A stretch of DNA of 64,000 nt from Tribonema minus (Eukaryota; Sar; Xanthophyceae; Tribonematales; Tribonemataceae). This document shows, one piece after another, positions 39,401-52,700 of the stretch. Numbering within the stretch: the first letter of the stretch is position 1; every line of letters starts with the position of its first letter. Below the pieces are notes generated by a model. That model was given only the letters and a program-made list of their open reading frames with translations, was not told the origin of the DNA and ran no database searches. A program made the position numbers and the translations under genes. Location of the stretch: the NCBI GenBank assembly GCA_017506865.1, contig JAFCMP010000235.1, positions 1 through 64,000 of the forward strand, in the 5' to 3' direction.

Positions 39401-42376
39401 GCGGACGTCACGCGCAAGCTGCTGCGCCTGCTGCACGCGTGGAGCTGGGCGGGCGGCGCGCACGCGCTGCCGGTGCCGGTGCGCCTCTTCTGCGACGTCA
39501 TCTTCGGCCGCGCGCGCCCGCCGCCGCCGGAGGAGGCGGACTTTGAGGAGATCGTGCACGCCAACACGAAGCACGCGCTGAGGTGCGTTGTACGTACGCA
39601 CTACCGCATCGCTTTGACTTCACTGAGGATTCCTCCTGTGCGCTGCAGCATGCTCCAAGCTGCGACAGCGCGCAGGTGCTCTTGCGCGAATGTGCGATGC
39701 GCGCAGTTCTGCGCCATTGACCATGCTTGTAGCCCGGCTTTGCGATGCGTGGTACGCAGCTGGTAGCAGCTATGCTGAAGCGGCAGCTGACGATTGGTCA
39801 GTGGCTGCTGTGTACTGCTCATTAGCGCTTGTTTAGAAGGCCGCACTGTGTATTGTCTTTCGTGCGGCTACACTTCTGAAGAGAGTGCGAGGTACTTCTG
39901 CTGTCCCAGCGGCACTGGGATTGGACGGCTTCTACTGCTGCTCATTGTGACGCTTATTCCTGATGCCCCTCCTCAAGTTGATATTTTGCTCATTTAAGCA
40001 TGCGCGCCTCCCGCCGCGCGCCACCGCAGGTACGTCACGCAAGCGCAGGGGGAGTTCGGCGCGGGGGTCACGTACGTGCAGCTCGAGGCCATGGTCGAGG
40101 AGCTGTGCACAAAGTTCTCGCCCGCGCCCGCCGCCGCCGCTGCCGCTGCCGCGCCGCCGCCCCAGGCGCAGCCGGCGGCGGCCCGTCAGCCGGAGCAGGC
40201 CTCGAAGGCGCAAGCTGCGGAGCCGCGCGCGGCGCAGGCGAAGCCCAGCAGGCCCCCGCAGGAGCAGCCGCAGCAGCCGCCCGTGCAGAGCAGAGCGGAG
40301 CAGCTGAGGGGGGGGCAGGAGGGGGGCGGAGGGGGGTCCGGCGGGGCGCAGGCGGGGGGGGCTGCGCGGGTGTCGGACGGGCCAGCACGGGCGTCAGGAG
40401 AGGCGGCGGCGCAGTCTGCGCACCGCGGCGGCAGTGAGCACAGGGAGAGGGAACGCAGGAAGCAGGGGGAGGTGAGGGTGCCTGCTGCGGCGGCGCCCGC
40501 ACAGCCGCAGCGCACGGCTGCGCCGGCGGGTGGCGGCGTGGTGCCGCAGCGGGCCACGGCGCCGCCATCGCCGCCGCCGCAGCAGCGGCAGCAGCAGCAG
40601 CAGCAGGCACAGCGGCAGCGCGTCGTGCAGCAGTTGCAGGAGCCGACGCAGCATCAGCAGCAGCTGCCACAGCAGCAGCAGCAAGCTTTGCCGGGTGCAC
40701 AACGTGCGCAGCAGCAGCAGCAGAAGCAGCCTTCACCAGTGAAGCAGGAGCGGCTGCACCAGCCCTCGCAGGTGCCGTCGGCCGCACAGGCAAAATCAGC
40801 TGCTCGGCCGCAGGGCGGCGCCGCTGCTGCCAACATGAACAGCGGTCGCCGAGATGCTGACAAAGGTGCACACGGGACGAACGGCGTGTCTACCTCTGCC
40901 AAGGTGAGAGCACTGTACTGACGCCGTGATGTGTGTGGTTTTTGCCGCAGTATGAAACTTCAGCATCAAAGTTCAACTTGTTGACAGCAGGTAATAATCC
41001 AAGCTCAACCTCCGCTGTGTTGTTGCTCGCTGCTGTTCTGCAGAGCCTGTTAAGATTGGCCACCTGCTTGTATCCTGCAGTGCAACCGCTGTCGACCAGC
41101 AAATGCTGGCTCTTATGACACAGTCAAATGCCAGAAACATGCCAGTTGCCACAATTGCTTGCTACCACGCCAAGCTGCGGTGTATGTTGCCGCTGACACA
41201 GTCAGCACTGCGCCTCTCGTCGCTCTGCTGCAGGCTCCTGCGCCTCTGGCTGTACCCACTCTACAGGACCCACCCACGGCACCAGGTTGGGCAGATGAGC
41301 CCATGGACACATGGGCAGCCCCCGCAGGTGACGCTCCCACGCAGGGCAGAACAGCCACTGCCACAATGCAGGCTGCGGATACACGGCGCGCGCCTCCTGG
41401 TCGCGGCGACCGCAGAGATGGCGGCAGCAGCGGCAGTGCCGGCGGCAGCGGCGGCGCCGGTGGCGGCGATGCGAGCGGCGGCAGCGGCGGCGGAGACGGC
41501 GACAGTGGCGGCAGGATGAAGCGCAGTGGCAGGGGCGGAGGCGCTCGCAAATCAAAGCAGCAGACCAGTGATGGCGTTGGCGCTGCTGCTGCCGAGGGTG
41601 CGGCCGCGGCTGCGCTGACAGATGTGCAGCCGCAAAAGCAGCAGCAGCAGCAGCGGCGTAAGCCTTTGCCGGCACGGCAGGCGCCCGTGGCAGCTCCGCA
41701 CGCCACAGTCCCTGCGGCTGCTGAAGCCGCTGAACAGACTGCTGCCGCGGCGGCACCGACAGCGATGGCAGCGACGCCCAAACCGCCTAGGCCTCAGCGG
41801 AAGCCGACACGGCAGCAGCAGGATGGTGCCACTGCTGCGGCTCCAGCAGTCGGCGAGGAGAACGGCAGCGGTGGCACAGCTCCGGCTGCTGTTGCGGCGA
41901 GCGACGGCGGCAGCGAAGGAGACAAGGCAGGGGTGCGCAGGAACCGGCGCGGCGGCAGCGCGCGCAGAAGAGCAAAGCCTGGAGGCGAGGAGACTGCTTC
42001 CACTGCCATGCTGGATCAACAGCGGCAAAAGCAGGAGCGGGCACCAGCGCAGCAGCAGCAGCAGCAGCAGCAGCGGCAGCAGCCGAGGCGACAGCCAGCA
42101 CCTGCAAAAGCCGCTGCAGCACCGCCCGCGGATGCCGCAGAACAGGCCAAGGCCGCAGCTCGCAATGGCAGCGGCGGCAATGGCGGCAACGGCGGCGGCG
42201 GCAACGGCGGCGGCGGTGGCGGTGCAGGGGGGGCAGGAAGGGGGGATGGGCGCCACAGGAAGCCTGGCAGTGGCCGCAACAGCAGAGGCACGGGCGGCGA
42301 CGCCGCGGCAAAGGATGGCCATATTGCCAGAGCTGAGGGCGGCACTCCCGCTGGCCAGGCGCTGATGGCGGGGTAG
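36434..42376 (+). CDS. Large low-complexity protein with caprin/PYM-like N-terminal helix
   Basis: Exons: 36434-36525, 36952-37086, 37238-37403, 38358-38541, 39360-39582, 40030-40903 and 41234-42376 (TAG). All phases agree if exon 3 uses a GC donor (GCAAGT at 37404), giving 938 residues. Residues 31-75 or so, VSKKLRALRKKGEKIRKTEE followed by SGKQLHDEQVEL, resemble the basic helix and K-LN-EQ pattern of caprin and PYM-type RNA-associated proteins. An Ala/Glu coiled coil follows. Then comes a more folded part with DVTRKLLRLLHAWSW and QLEAMVEELCTKF. The C-terminal two thirds is Gln-, Ala- and Gly/Arg-rich. A role in RNA granules is inference from composition. Confidence 0.8.
38254..38345 (-). 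repeat. Dispersed repeat family D, partial copy
   Basis: It has AGAGCTCTAGGTGACAAGG, GGTTAGCCGCAAATGCCTTC and ACCGTGGTCGCCGCTG. Other copies are at 6625-6666, 48218-48281, 60193-60334 and 61025-61157. The minus strand encodes a recurrent peptide GGRHLRLT-PC-LEL. It lies directly before exon 4 of the caprin/PYM-like gene. Confidence 0.8.
39200..39359 (+). repeat. Exon echoes before exon 5 of the caprin/PYM-like gene
   Basis: The acceptor context TGTCGCCCTGCCGCAGACG and the following Ala-rich start recur at about 39205-39245 as TGTCGCCCGCCACC with GCTGCCGCAGACGTC. A partial form at about 39313-39330 has GCGCTGTCGCCGCAAC. The copies are weakly conserved. Confidence 0.55.
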
Positions 42377-43744
42377 GAGTGGGGGGGCGGGGGATGGGGT
42401 TACAATCAGGGCCCGGCTGGGGCAGGGGACACTTCAGCCATTCGGTACATTATGTGCAAAGCGGTCTGGTGCAGCAAAGCCAAAAACAGAGTCTCTTGAA
42501 TTGCGATGCGTTGGGAGCAAGGGACAACAGGGCGCGGTGCACGCATTCATAGTGTGCGCGCTTTGCTCGCACACACCACAGCCATTCGGCAAACACTAGG
42601 AGTCGGCGTGAAAATGGCACCTGAGCACTGCCAGCCACTTGGCGTGCAGCAAAAAAATTGTCTTCTCCATTGACTACACAGTCGTTCTGATTCACATTGC
42701 GCTGGGGGGAGCGTCTGCAGCACACTGCTGCCGGTGCACAAGTCAGCATGGCTCCTACTAGTGTGTTGACTGTGGCGTACGCATGTGCGGCGCTTGAGAT
42801 GGGGTGCAAGGAGGGGGGAGGTGCTTGCACGCCTGGGGGCCTTGGTAAATGCGTTCTTGTTGGTGGCTGGTGTGCTCGTGCGACGTGCACTCTGCGCGTC
42901 ACGGCGGCCGCAGCTGCGCGTGCAGCATACTCAATGGCCTGCGTTGCCTACACATCAATGAATGAGGTGCCGCCATCAATACTTGTGCTTGTTGTGGTAC
43001 TTGAGAGAGTTGCGTGTGTGTTGTGCTGTTTTTTCCATCATGCTGCACATGATGTAGTGCTCTTTGTGCATGGGCGTCCATCCTGGTTTACATGTGTGCA
43101 AATGTCATTGACAACATGTGTGCGGTTTCTTCAGGGGTGACAAACTAGCATTTCTGAGATGACAAAAGCAGAGTCTCTGAAGGTGTGATGCGGCGCAACT
43201 ACGCTTGACCAACGCCAACTGGCGCTGCTATTAAACAGGCATACAATGCTTTTATCATAATAAATGACTTTCATTCGAAGGGCGATTACACTTACATAGA
43301 GGCTACGTCAGGGTTAGGGTCAGCTTCAACCCTACATACATACTTTGGACCTTGACCGTTAGGCAAACACCCATGAGTATGCTCGAAAATGGTCACGAGT
43401 AAGCTCGTTAGCCATGAGCACCAAGCAGAGAAGATAGTGCAAAGCAAATCAGGTTGCCAGCTGTGGGCATTTGCGCAAGGGGCTTGGGCTGGTTGGAGAA
43501 TAGAAAATCCGTTCGAAATCAAAACTAATTGGGAACTTCAATCAAGTCTTGAGGTTTCTTCAGTCGAGTCAGAGAGTTCATGCGTGGAGCAGTTGCTGTC
43601 ACACGCCTTCTGCAAAGCGGCCAAGTGCTTCAACCCACTAACACCGAGAGGCACAACCGGCAATAGGACTTTAACGCAGGAGCGGACCGCGGCGCAGCTG
43701 CAGGCCACTGCAAGGAGGGCTTCGCTCTCGGAGCGCTCATACAC
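42377..43744. other. Intergenic region upstream of zeaxanthin epoxidase
   Basis: No gene resolved. A short run with GGGTTAGGGTCAG is at about 43310-43322. The 3' part presumably carries the promoter and 5' leader of zeaxanthin epoxidase. I saw no clear core motif. Confidence 0.5.
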
Positions 43745-46700
43745 ATGAGGGCGGTGATTGCGTCCGTTGCGGTGGCAGCCTGTTTGAGTTGTTCTGAAGC
43801 CTTCGCGCCTCATGCAGGATCATGCACCACTAGCAGGAGGGCGCAGCTGACGGTGGCAGCGGGCGCGGCACCATCGCGCTCGGTGGGAGTCAGTGCTGCT
43901 AGGCGGGGAGCCAGGCGCGCGGGCGCTACTATCAGCATGGGGGCTGGCGCCGCGACGGCGGATGCAGCCTATGCCCCTCCCGATGCAATTACCCCAGAGC
44001 ACCCGCTCCGAGTTATACTGGCGGGCGGCGGTGTGGGAGGGCTGCTGGCGGCGAAGTACCTCAAGCAGAGCGGCTTCGACGTGACAGTTTTCGAGAAGAC
44101 CGATTCCTTTAAGCGATTCGGAGGTCCCATCCAGCTGGCCTCCAACGCCCTAAGTACCATCAAGGCAATCGACCCAAAGCTCTTTGAGTCGCTGATGAAG
44201 AAGTTCACCTTCACCGGGGTGCGCACCAACGGCATCATGGATGGGTGCGTGCTGCATCTGCATGCCCCCAGTATGTTGATCAAACATGGAACAGAAACAC
44301 CAGCAGCACTCTCCAGGTGTCTGATGCTCTGCAGTGCCGCGCTGTGCACCAAAGCAGATAGGCAACGAGGTCAGGGCCATGCTGTAGCTGCCGCTGCTGA
44401 AGCGCGGCGGCGCTTGCGTTGCATTGTCAGAACCTGTTGAAGATCCACTCTTTAGTTCTGATACATGCATCTGATGTTAGTTCTAGTGCTCATCTGATGT
44501 TAGTTCTACAGCGCATGACATGAGAGGCGAGCAGTGCTCTGATGTCATGGGGCGCACCATCAATGCAGCTGCTGCAGCCCGCGCAGGCAGCGATTGCATG
44601 TTGACTTGAATGCTGTTGGTGGTACTGCGGACATGGCGTGATTGCATCAACCAATTTCCTCTGCAGAAAACTAGAGCGCGCAAGTTCACGTACGTTCTCC
44701 TAGCGTCATCACATTCTTCAATTGTCTTCCTGTCACCGCTGCTGCCGCTGCCGCCTTTGCACACCACGCTCGACGTGATCACCGTGGCAGCAGACATGTG
44801 TGCGGAAGGCTGTGCGTCCCATGCCCAAAAGTCAACTCAGTCATTCACATCACTCTTTTGCACCATCGCATTCTGTGACCGCTGTCGTGTCACTGCCACT
44901 GCTGCCGCCGCCGCTGCTGCCGCCGCCTCTGCTGCCGCCGCAGCCTGCGTACGGAGTGGTGCACGAAGCTCAACGCAATCACCGCGGCAGTGGTTGTGCG
45001 CGCCTAATGCCGCAGATCCCTCACCCTACCGCCAAACCGAATCATCCTCATCAAATCGCTTGCGCAATCACATTTCGTAACCGACTTCTTTGCACCGCTG
45101 CCGCCGCCGCAGCCTGCGCACGGAGTGGTACACCAAGTTCGACGCGATCACCGCGGCGGCGGACATGCGCGGGCTGCCGTATACGGGCGTGGTGGACAGG
45201 CCAGACCTGCAGGCGATCCTGCTGGAGGACCTGGGGGAGAACGTGGTGCACAACGCCAACACCGTCTGCGGCTACAGGAACACGGACAAGTGAGTGCCGT
45301 ACGCTGAACCGCAATGCAGTACAGTGAATACTGTAAACTGCAATGCAGTACAGTGAACTGCAATGTGGTACAGTGCACTGTAGTGCAGTACAGTGAACTG
45401 CAATCCAGTACAGGAAACCGCAAAATCTAGGGAAGAACGTGGTGCACAACGCCAACACCGTCTGCGGCTACAGGAACACGGACAAGGAGAGCGTACGCGT
45501 AGTACGGTGAACCGTAATGCGGTACAGCAAACTGCGATGTAGTGCGCTGAACTGCGAGGCGGATGCGGAACTGCAATGTAGTACAGTGAACTGCAATGCG
45601 GTGTATTGAACTGCAGTGCAGCACAGTGAACTGGAATGCAGTGCAGTGAATGGTAATGCAGTGCGGGCGCGCAACGCGTACACGGCCAGGATGTGCTTGG
45701 GTGCCAGGATGTACGTAGGTGCCAGGGTATCCTTGTGTGCCCGGATGTACTTGCATACGCAACGCGGATGTCACAAAACATGGTGGTGGCGTGCTTGAGT
45801 GACCGAAGTGGTGCACAATCCAAACACCTGGTATAAGAACCCTTCTCACAAGGTTGTGGACGTGTGTGAGTAAGCTCCTGGACTCTTTGACGTCTACGGC
45901 CATAGCTGTTGGCGTACGTGTACCACTAGCTGCAGAATGCTGATTTACATATAGCACCAGGCATGCGCGTCCACTGTGGCTGTTCACAAGCACAGTCCCG
46001 TGCATGCAGGGTTAGTGCAACCTTAGAGGATAGGGTCAGGTTCAAATAGGTTGACCCTGTAGACTTGTCTTCCCCTGGTGGGGCGCTTTCGCGCTCGAAC
46101 CACACTTAAGTTGACCGCACAGTGACCAGTAGGTGGGGCATTCAACCGTAACCCTCGCCGCGATAAGATGCCTCAGCGGCAGCAATGCCTGGCGCCGGTG
46201 CGCGTGGTGCGGACGCCATCGCTAGCTCTGCTTCGCTGTCGCTGTGGACGCGATGCCCGACGCGCATGTGCGCGCTGCTGCTGTCGTGCGCAGCGTTGCA
46301 GAGGTGCACGTGCGCTTCAATCAGGTTTAGGGCTAGGGTTAGGTTAGGGTTGCAGGTACAGTCAGGGTTAGGACCCCAGTCCAGTTGCCGCACGGTCGCC
46401 AACAACGTCACTCCAATTCTGACGCAAACTCTGTTCAACTGCCTCTATGACCGTGCTATTGGCGGCGCCGGCGCGCGGCTGCTTCAGCGGCGTGGAGGTA
46501 TTGCTGGAGGGCGGCAAGACGATGCACGGCGACGTGCTCATTGGCGCCGACGGCATCTGGTCGCAGGTACGGCTGGTGTTGATGTACTGTACACTGTACT
46601 GCTGTACTGTATTGAACTATAAATGCACTACATGCTGCTGGAGGGCGGCAAGACCATGCACGGCGATGTGCTGCTTGGCGCCGACGGCATCTGGTCGCAG

Positions 46701-49700
46701 GTATAATCAGGTGGTTGGTGTACTGTACTGTACTGTGCTGTTAATATCATACATCCAAAAGACTGATTGGCGCCGAGCATCTGGTCGCAGGTGCCGCTGG
46801 GTCATCAGTGTACTGTACTCTACTGTACTGTACTGTACTGTGAATGGGGTACCAGGATTGTTTCTGCAAGCCCTCGGGTGAAGCTGGCAGCGCGCCCAGC
46901 CCTACCTTACCTCGCTACAGGCAGCCAGCAGGGGGCAGGCACAGCTGTTGTAGAGGCGACAGCTGGCAGGCAGATCTGAAGTGGTGTACTGTGCTGCTGT
47001 TTTGTACTGTACAGAATTACATTTCAGAGGACAGAGTTGGGAGCGGGTGACCACCACGTTGATGTGGTGAAACGGTGTACCGTATGCTGACCATGCGCTC
47101 GACGTGCAAGTCAAGTAAATCAGACATGACGATGCAGTGATCAGCATTTGGCAGTCCTGTCGAAGGTTGCTGTGCCAGTGTGGACACACTGCGTGAGGTA
47201 TTGGCAGCAGGTGGTGGTATAGACGATGGTGCTATTTGGGCGCAGAATGTACAGTAGCTGTGCTGGAAAAGAGGGCCCTCCGGGCCAGAGGCTGTGTACT
47301 GCAATTGTTGAACAGTGTGTAGGGCTAGCGTTAGGGTTAGGGGTGGGTAGCCTGTCCAGACTGTTTCATCGCAGCGCCCTCTGACATTTTGGCTAACGTC
47401 CTGCGCGCGGAACGCACGCTGCAACACACACGCTACGTGCAACCGGCGTGCGCTCTTGTACTGCACGTGTTACACCTCAGCGCAATCCGTCTAGTGCCGG
47501 TGCCGTTGCTGTACAGCAGACGGCAGTGAGCGCGCCCCTGGCGGCATCGCACAGTGCTCAGCCATGGCACGTGAACATGTGTCTTTGCTGCGGGCCGCCG
47601 CGTGCAAAGCAGCTGCCGGGTCACACGGCTCTGTAGACGTGCACAGTGCTCGACCATGGCACGTGAACATGTGTCTTTGCCGCGGGGCGCTGCGTGCAAA
47701 CCAGCTGCCGGGTCACACGGCTCTGTGGACGTGCACAGTGCTCAGTCACGGCACGCGAAAATGTGTGTTGGTTGCGGAGCGCATTGGGCGAATCAGATGC
47801 CGGGTCACACGGCTCCATGGACGCACATGCTTGGCAACACGCTGAATCTAACTCTTAACCATAAGTCTTGGAGGCGAGCGCAGAGCGCCTGGTCGTACCT
47901 CAATACTGTGTACGCAACCGAGCGCTTTCGCTACCCCTACCCCTTTTGTTAACTTAGAGCTGTGTTGATACTGGGTGTTGCTGCATACATCCTTGATCCT
48001 ATTAATCGCTTGTGGTATTGAGCACTGCTGCTGTTGAGCTTTGTCGATACTGGCGCGCTGCTCCAGGTGCGCGCCGAGATGTTCATTGTTGATGTTGAGC
48101 TTTGTCGAAGCTCAGCAATGATGATGTTGACGTTTCGTGATGTTGAGCTTTGCTGATACTGGCGCGTTGGTGCAGGTGCGCGCCCAGATGTGCATTGTTG
48201 ATGTTGAGCTTTGTTGACGGAAACGAATCAAATGATCGTGGAGCTCTAGGTGACAAAGGATGGTCAGCCGCAAGTGTTGATGTTGAGCTTGTCGTCAACA
48301 CTGGTGTGTTGCTGCAGGTGCGTGCCCAGCTGTGCGCTGTTGATGCGTTGCTGATGTTGTTGATCACCGTTAATGTTGAGCTTTGCTGATGCTGGACTTT
48401 ACTGAGGTTGACCTTTGCTGATATTGGCGCGTTGCTGCAGGTGCGCGCCCAGATGTTCGTTGTTGATGTTAAGCTTTGTTGAAGTTCAGCATTGTTGATG
48501 TTGACCTTTGCTGATGTTGCGCTGGCGCATTGCAGGTGCGGGCCCAGATGTGGGACGAGCCCGTCAAGAACGGCAAGAACTCGGGCGCCACGTACTCGGG
48601 CTACACTGTCTTCGCCGGCGAGACCATCTACGAGCCGCGCGACTACTGGGACGTGAGTGTTGAGCGCTGCCATTCATAGTGCCGCACTGCTCGAATTTGA
48701 AGTGCTGATGGCACCCTCTTCCAGCCCAAATCATAAGTAAGAAAAGCAGTGTTTCACACGGAGTTTGCACCCTCTTCTAGCCCAAACCACGAGAAGCAAT
48801 GTTTCACACGGTGTTTGCCGGCGAGACCATCACGAGTCGCGCGACTGCCGGGACGCGAGCGTTGAGCGCTGCCATCCATGATGCAGTATCATTAATGCTG
48901 ATGGCACTGTAATTGACCACCAGGACGTGAGTGTAGAGCGCTGCCACCTGTGTTGCGGCGTCTTGAATGCTGATGGCATCCTCAACAACCCCAAATTAGA
49001 AGTTGATCGAACATAGGAGTATTCTTTCTGGTTGTTTGCTGGTGAGGCCACATGCTGAGCACTGTCCCCCTCTCGCGCCGCGCGCCACAAGGTGTACCAC
49101 ATAGCCTCTAACGAAGGCCCTGGGCTGTATATTGTGACACGCTGCGCTATGCAGTTCAAACGTGCTGCCGCCGCGCACTACATGCTGAGCACTGTCCCCC
49201 TCATGCGCACTACGCGCCGCAGGTCGGCTACAAGGTGTACATCGGCCCCGGGCAGTACTTTGTGACGAGCGACATTGGACAGGGGCGCATGCAGTGGTAC
49301 GCTTTCCTGGCGCTGCCTGCTGGCACCAAGGCGCGCGACGACAACATCCTATACCTCAAGGTGAGTAAATTGAAGTTGCTCCAAAGCTGAGCGCTGCTGC
49401 TTGCATTGCCATCGCTGTCGGGCAACACAAAGGTGCATGACGATGACAACATGGTACATATAAGGTTAAGGCGGTACCTTGTGACGAGCGACATTGGACA
49501 GGGGCGCATGCAGTGGTACGCCTTCCTGGCGCTGCCCGCGGGCACCAAGGCGCGCGACGACAACATCCTGTACCTCAAGGTGAGCAAGTTGAAGTTGGTG
49601 GCAGCGTTCGTTTTTGCCGTCGGGCGAGGCAAGCTGGTATTCGTGGGCAAGCAAGCGCGCTGTGACGACGAGTCATACATCGAGATGAGAGGCTGACGCG

Positions 49701-52700
49701 GTGCTCAACACATCCGCTCATGCCCAACGCAATGGTTTGTGTGTCACTGCGCGGAGGCTGCGCTCAATCATCGCATGCACAAGATGTGGCGCGGAGCAAT
49801 GGGGGAGCAGGAAGCTAACCCTAACCTTGACCCCTGAGCCTTAGCGCTGCTGCTTGCGTCGCCGCCGTCAGTCTGGCCTGCATCTGCGTGATGTACTCAG
49901 GCACCTCAAGCCCCCACACCCCATGAATTGCACCTGTGGTGACCTGGAGTTCTTGCATGGACCCGGCGCCGTGGTTCGGCCATCGAGGTGAGCACTGCAA
50001 AGCACTGCTGTAGGGCCATGAAGCTCAGCGCTGCTGCGCGTGTCTTGCCCGCATCTGCGTGGCGCTTTCGGGCACGCCCCCTAAAATGCATCTGTGGTGG
50101 CACCGAGACCTTATTTGGCCATTGAACTGAGCACTGTTGTAAGGCTATGGAGCTGAGCGCTGCTGCTCGTGTCGCCGCGCCGCCCATTTTATTGCGCGCA
50201 GGATCGATTCAAGGGCTGGAGCGAGGACATTTCCGAGGCGCTGGACGCAACCTCCAACAACGACGTGGAGCAGGTATGTAGGCATCGCTTGCCAGGTTAA
50301 GTTTCAGGTCAGGGTAAGGGTTAGGGGACGAGCACAGCACAACGAGATTCGCATGCCGGGTTTGCTCATACATAGGTATCGCTTGCTCAGGGTTAGGATT
50401 AGGCATCGCTTGCCAGGTTAAGTTTCAGGTTAGGGTTAGGGTTAGGGGACGAGCACAGCACAACGGGATGCGCATGCCGGGTTTGCTCATACATAGGTAT
50501 CGCTTGCTCAGGGTTAGGATTAGGGTTAGGGCAACGCGCGCCACGACGCAGCTGGCACAGCATGCTGCTCCAAACACTTCGTCATAAGGGATGGCAATCA
50601 CACAGGCATGGCAGAATGTGGGTTGGGGCTAGGACTAGGGTTAGGGCTAGGGTTAGGGTCGGGGTTAGAGGACGAGCACAGCGTGATGGGACGTGGGCGC
50701 CGCTTGCTTGCGGGGAGGGCACGAAAGCACAACAGGATGCACACTGCGGGTTTGCGCACAATCCTACATGCATCTCTTTGAGGGTGTGAGGGGGGTTAGG
50801 TAGTTCGCGATGGGGATTGGTCGTGCTGGCGGTAAGTACTTCAAACAGTGAATGTGCAATTTCCGCTGGTTACCCCCGCGCCCCTCCGGCCCAAGACATC
50901 TCCAGAGGTGCTTGCTTCATCCTTCCTCCACCGGAGAAAGCTTTGCGCGACGCTTGTTTCTCACGGCGAATGCCCCCCATCTCGCCCCCCCCCCCCCCTA
51001 CCTGGCCAGCGCGACCTGTACGACCGCAGGCCGAGCGTCATGCGCAGCTGGTGATACGGCCATTGATGTTCAGAGAAAAAAAGCTGTGCATGACACGTGT
51101 TCCTCTGGCACTCACCACCCTTCCCCCCCCCCCCCCCCCCTTTCAGCGCGACCTGTATGACCGCAGGCCCAGCGTCATGCGCAGCTGGTGTATGTCTAGT
51201 GATGGGCACACAGAGAGCTTTGCATGCCCCTTGTTTTGCATGGTGTTCACCCCCCTCGCCCCCCCCCCCCTCTTCCCCATTCCAGCGCGATCTGTACGAC
51301 CGCAGGCCCAGCGTCATGCGCAGCTGGTCGGACGGCCACGTGATGCTCATGGGCAGACAGAATGAGTACCTTTGCACAACACTTAATTCGCACGGTGTTC
51401 ACCCCCCTCTCCCCCCCCCCCCCCCCTCCCCCCTTCCAGCGTGACCTGTACGACCGCAGGCCCAGCGTCATGCGCAGCTGGTCGGACGGCCACGTGACGC
51501 TCATGGGCGACGCGTGCCACCCCATGATGCCCAACCTCGGGCAGGGCGGCTGCCAGGCGATGGAGGACGGCTACGTGCTCACCAACATGCTCAAGGAGGT
51601 GACGCGCCGCAGCGAGGTGAGCAGCGCTCAGCGTGTGTACGGTACGTATGTATGTGCATACATGCCATAGAGGAACGGCTATGTACTCACCAACATGCTC
51701 AGGGGGAGGTGACGCGCCGCAGCGAGATGAGCAGCGCTCACCGCGGGCGCGCAGTGCATGTATGTATGCACATTCCTTGCCAGGCGCCGGAGCAATGGCT
51801 ACGCTCTCACCGACATGGCGTTGGAAGGAGCAAAAAAAATGAAATGAATCTGGTTTAACGGCCCTGGACATGCATTAATTAATCCCTGGCAGGTGACGCT
51901 CCGCAGCGCGGTGAGCGCTGCCCCCAGCAGGCGCGCGGTATGTATGCAACACACATCTGTCACACGTGGGACAGTCTTTTACGAAATACGCGGGCACAAC
52001 TCACGCTGCATTTCTTTGCGCGGTCGTCGTCTCCGATGGAATCCCCGGGTACAGAGCTCGTGCTACATTACTTTGAATCACGTCCTTGTTCTGAATCCCT
52101 TGCTTCCCCCCCGCCCTCCCCCCTCCTCCCTCCCGTGCGCGCTTTCGCAGATCCCCTCCACCCTGCAGAAGTACTACCGCACGCGCATTGCGCGCACGGC
52201 GATCGTGCAGGGCCTGTCGCGCATCGCTTCGGACCTCATCATCAACCAGGTTAGCATGACTTGCAACAATTGTGATGATTGTATATAGAGCTGGATTCAG
52301 TATGTCTGTAGAGCAGGATTGGGGGCGCGGACCTGCCTAGCAGAGTTGAAGTTGGTAGCCCGCGCTGGGAGCGCAGCTGCCGCTCGCAATGGAGCTGTTA
52401 TGTAAAGCAATGTGTTTGCACGTCGGATCTGATCATCGGTCAGGTGAGCCGCGACAGCAGAGCAGAACGCGCAACACAAGAGCATATATATGCTATCTTA
52501 TACAAAGCTCAACTCGCATCGATTTGTAGTGGTCATGGGGGGGGCGCGGAAGCGCTCAGCAAGGCAAAAATGCGCGGCCCGCTGCACTTGTTGAGTGAGA
52601 CACGCTTCTGCGCTGACCACAGACAACCTGCTTCAAGTTGAACTTGCTCACATAGGAAGTACACACACTGGAAGATACTCTCTCGACACCCCCTGTGTTC

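Noticed and set aside
40068..42345. Long antisense open frames in the caprin/PYM-like gene (up to 267 codons)
   Set aside because: They are shadows of the plus-strand Gln/Ala-rich exons. GC-rich repeats leave all frames open.
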